Source: Clostridium sp. LS (GTDB lineage: Bacteria; Bacillota; Clostridia; Clostridiales; Clostridiaceae). From it: a DNA stretch of 41,959 nucleotides. Location of the stretch: the NCBI RefSeq assembly GCF_002760435.1, contig NZ_AUUU01000062.1:1-41959 (forward strand). The letters are read 5' to 3'. The position numbers and the translations under genes are program-made. The notes beneath the pieces are model-generated. The model ran no database searches, had not been told where the DNA came from, and was given only the letters and a program-made list of their open reading frames with translations. Below are positions 41,071 to 41,959 of the stretch, one piece after another. Position 1 is the stretch's first letter, and each line of letters starts with the position of its first letter.

Positions 41071-41090
41071 AATTTAGTCACACTAAATTT
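41070..41090. promoter_or_regulatory. Palindromic operator candidate near the transcription start
   Basis: AAATTTAGT-CAC-ACTAAATTT: 9-bp perfect arms with a 3-bp centre. It falls at about +7 to +27 of the strong promoter at 41104-41132, a position where a bound repressor would block transcription. The XRE-cupin regulator encoded next door is the obvious candidate. Confidence 0.5.
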
Positions 41091-41103
41091 ATTTAATGTA
41101 TGT

Positions 41104-41132
41104 ATAATATCATGACTTGATTGGATTGTCAA
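41104..41132 (-). promoter_or_regulatory. Strong sigma-A-type promoter downstream of the XRE-cupin gene
   Basis: On the minus strand a perfect TTGACA (41127-41132), a 17-bp spacer and TATTAT (41104-41109). It starts 27 bp past the XRE-cupin stop and points to the noncoding region and permease. Confidence 0.75.
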
Positions 41133-41158
41133 TAAATTCATAATTATTATATTGATTT

Positions 41159-41695
41159 TTAGAATTGAGGTGGAGTTATAGTTGAAATAAATATCATTTC
41201 ATCATCCCCAGTATTTATTATTTGATGTGGGGTAGTACCAAAATAATAGATAGTATCTCCTTCCTCAAGAGTATATTCCTCATCGCCTATCTTTATCCAC
41301 ATTGTCCCTTTCATAACATAGGTTACTTCTTCTCCTGGGTGAGTCATTGGTTCACTACACGTCATAGCTCCCGGTTCTAATTTTGCCATAAACATTTCAA
41401 GCTGCCTATCCATATCTGGACATAATAATTCATAAGTCATATGAGATTCAGAAAATCTTATTTTTTTCCTTTCATTATGTCTGACTACAGGGTTCTTAAC
41501 TTTATCATCTAGCAAAAAATAAAATACAGCTACCCCTAAAACTTCTGCAATTTTACGTAATGATGATATTGAAGGTTCCGACAAGTCCCTTTCTATCTGG
41601 CTTAAGAAACCTGATGTTAATTCAGTTTTTTCCGCTAGTTCTTTTAAACTTAATCCCAACTGTTGTCTTCTTTCTCTAATTCTTTCTCCAATCAT
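41159..41695 (-). CDS. XRE-family regulator with C-terminal cupin domain
   Basis: 178 aa. The N-terminal XRE helix-turn-helix covers about residues 5-60 (LSLKELAEKTELTSGFLSQIERDLSEPSISSL). The C-terminal cupin barrel (about 105-175) has HPGEEVTYVMKG and the EGDTIYYFGTTPHQI strand with metal-type His/Glu. This architecture is common for regulators of amine, polyamine and nucleobase uptake. The ATG at 41695 is preferred because AGGGGAGA is well spaced. It sits upstream of the purine permease region and may control it through the palindrome at 41070-41090. The ligand is unknown. Confidence 0.9.
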   Translation of the reverse strand: MIGERIRERRQQLGLSLKELAEKTELTSGFLSQIERDLSEPSISSLRKIAEVLGVAVFYFLLDDKVKNPVVRHNERKKIRFSESHMTYELLCPDMDRQLEMFMAKLEPGAMTCSEPMTHPGEEVTYVMKGTMWIKIGDEEYTLEEGDTIYYFGTTPHQIINTGDDEMIFISTITPPQF

Positions 41696-41742
41696 AATAA
41701 AATCTCCCCTCACGTTTTGTAAACTCATTTTATTTCCATATT

Positions 41743-41771
41743 ATTATCCATTAGCTTATCCAAATAGTCAA
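41743..41771 (-). promoter_or_regulatory. Promoter of the XRE-cupin gene
   Basis: Minus strand TTGACT (41766-41771), 17-bp spacer, GATAAT (41743-41748), about 48 bp before the start codon. Confidence 0.6.
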
Positions 41772-41835
41772 TAATTCAAAGCTACATTCTTCCTCTTGAA
41801 TACTTTTCCATAAACATAAGAATTATTGAATAATC

Positions 41836-41875
41836 TTTTTTTATATGTAATAATTTATTATTACATATAAAAAAA
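41836..41875. repeat. AT-rich 40-bp palindrome
   Basis: Arms of 18 bp (41836-41853 and 41858-41875) with a TTTA loop, perfectly complementary. Its right arm ends in the A-run that is the T-tract of the tRNA terminator on the other strand. Confidence 0.7.
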
Positions 41876-41898
41876 GCCGTAGTACAACGTACTACGAC
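41869..41898 (-). terminator. Terminator of the right tRNA-Trp
   Basis: CGTAGTAC (41878-41885) and GTACTACG (41889-41896) form a perfect 8-bp stem with a 3-nt loop; seven or more T follow on the minus strand. It starts 7 nt after the encoded CCA of tRNA-Trp. Confidence 0.85.
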
Positions 41899-41903
41899 CT
41901 TTG

Positions 41904-41959
41904 TGGCAGGGGCAGTAGGATTTGAACCCACAACCAATGGTTTTGGAGACCACTACTCT
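41904..41959 (-). tRNA. tRNA-Trp (CCA), partial, 3' part
   Basis: The minus strand gives the last 56 nt of tRNA-Trp, including the anticodon CCA, the T-arm (GTGGG-TTCAAAT-CCTAC), the 3' acceptor strand TGCCCCT, discriminator G and an encoded CCA. The 5' end lies beyond the right edge. A terminator follows directly, so this copy ends a transcription unit. Confidence 0.93.

Larger units (their letters stand above)
40850..41097 (-). ncRNA. Candidate noncoding RNA or leader transcript of about 250 nt
   Basis: Predicted start about 41097 (7 nt after TATTAT) and end just past the hairpin at 40858-40890. Open frames inside are at most about 19 codons and lack ribosome binding sites. It contains two 5' stem-loops. 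It could be a free small RNA or the terminated form of a long permease leader. Its function is unknown, and no known riboswitch class was recognised. Confidence 0.4.
40513..41158. other. Large noncoding region between permease and XRE-cupin regulator
   Basis: 646 bp without a credible gene. Reading the minus strand it holds a strong promoter (41104-41132), two hairpins (41070-41090, 41045-41070), a strong terminator (40858-40890) and then a second promoter for the permease (40647-40674). This order suggests an independent short transcript before the permease unit. Confidence 0.65.

Noticed and set aside
40891..41097. Small peptide gene inside the candidate RNA
   Set aside because: The longest frame has about 19 codons, no ribosome binding site and a composition expected of AT-rich noncoding DNA.
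40513..41158. Purine (guanine/xanthine-type) riboswitch upstream of the permease
   Set aside because: I looked on the minus strand for the conserved J1/2, L2 (ATATGG) and J2/3 (AGTTTCTACC) strings and found none.
1..41959. Calling the window a mobile element or integrative island
   Set aside because: There is the tRNA direct repeat but no integrase, transposase, relaxase or phage gene, and gene content and base use look uniformly chromosomal.
1..41959. CRISPR array
   Set aside because: No regularly spaced repeats were seen; the only tandem repeat is the 7-bp unit near 30180.

Overview
The window is AT-rich DNA with strong GGAGG-type ribosome binding sites, short intergenic gaps and Clostridium-like proteins. 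It most likely comes from the chromosome of an anaerobic Clostridium able to break down purines. I could identify a family for every protein gene of credible size. Thirty-two of the 34 genes are on the minus strand.

Layout, left to right. (1) The left edge cuts through a tRNA-Trp gene, followed by a plus-strand FabK/nitronate-monooxygenase-like gene and a minus-strand ridA. (2) Positions 2060-17901 hold thirteen co-directional minus-strand genes, read from the right: fused [2Fe-2S]-molybdopterin selenium-dependent xanthine dehydrogenase, a short YgfK, diaminopropionate ammonia-lyase, YgeY, a D-aminoacylase-like amidohydrolase, SsnA, a dihydropyrimidinase-like enzyme, a LysR regulator, a MoeA-like protein, MoaC, MoaA, a MOSC protein and Mog. 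A sigma-54 promoter (17981-17996) precedes this run, and its likely activator is the next gene upstream (18309-20069). Large palindromes carrying three copies of one motif lie between them. (3) Then come a Na+/H+ antiporter and a first three-subunit molybdenum hydroxylase operon (xdhB-xdhC-xdhA, 22508-26061). (4) Positions 26457-32504 are the selenium-cofactor operon yqeC-yqeB-yedF-selD, followed by a double-cubane-cluster reductase, its ATPase activator and mocA. (5) Next are a plus-strand permease, a second molybdenum hydroxylase operon (xdhA-xdhC-xdhB), guanine deaminase, an NCS2 purine permease and an XRE-cupin regulator. The right edge cuts through a second tRNA-Trp copy.

How it fits together: purines enter through the NCS2 permease, guanine is deaminated to xanthine, and molybdenum hydroxylases interconvert xanthine and its oxidised or reduced relatives. 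Amidohydrolases, YgeY and the PLP lyase then process ring-opened products to ammonia and pyruvate-level carbon. The mo- genes make molybdopterin. The selD/yqeB/yqeC/mocA set is the known marker set for the labile selenium-containing cofactor of these hydroxylases. This is the gene set recently tied to anaerobic urate/purine breakdown in gut bacteria, but the YgeW carbamoyltransferase and a carbamate kinase are not in this window.

Most worth following up: the double-cubane reductase pair inside the selenium-cofactor operon; a YgfK lacking the central GltD-like flavin/NADPH domain beside a hydroxylase lacking a FAD subunit; the sigma-54 promoter with its palindromic array; a promoter-terminator pair bracketing about 250 nt of noncoding DNA next to the permease; and the 30-bp tRNA-Trp direct repeat that bounds the window exactly.
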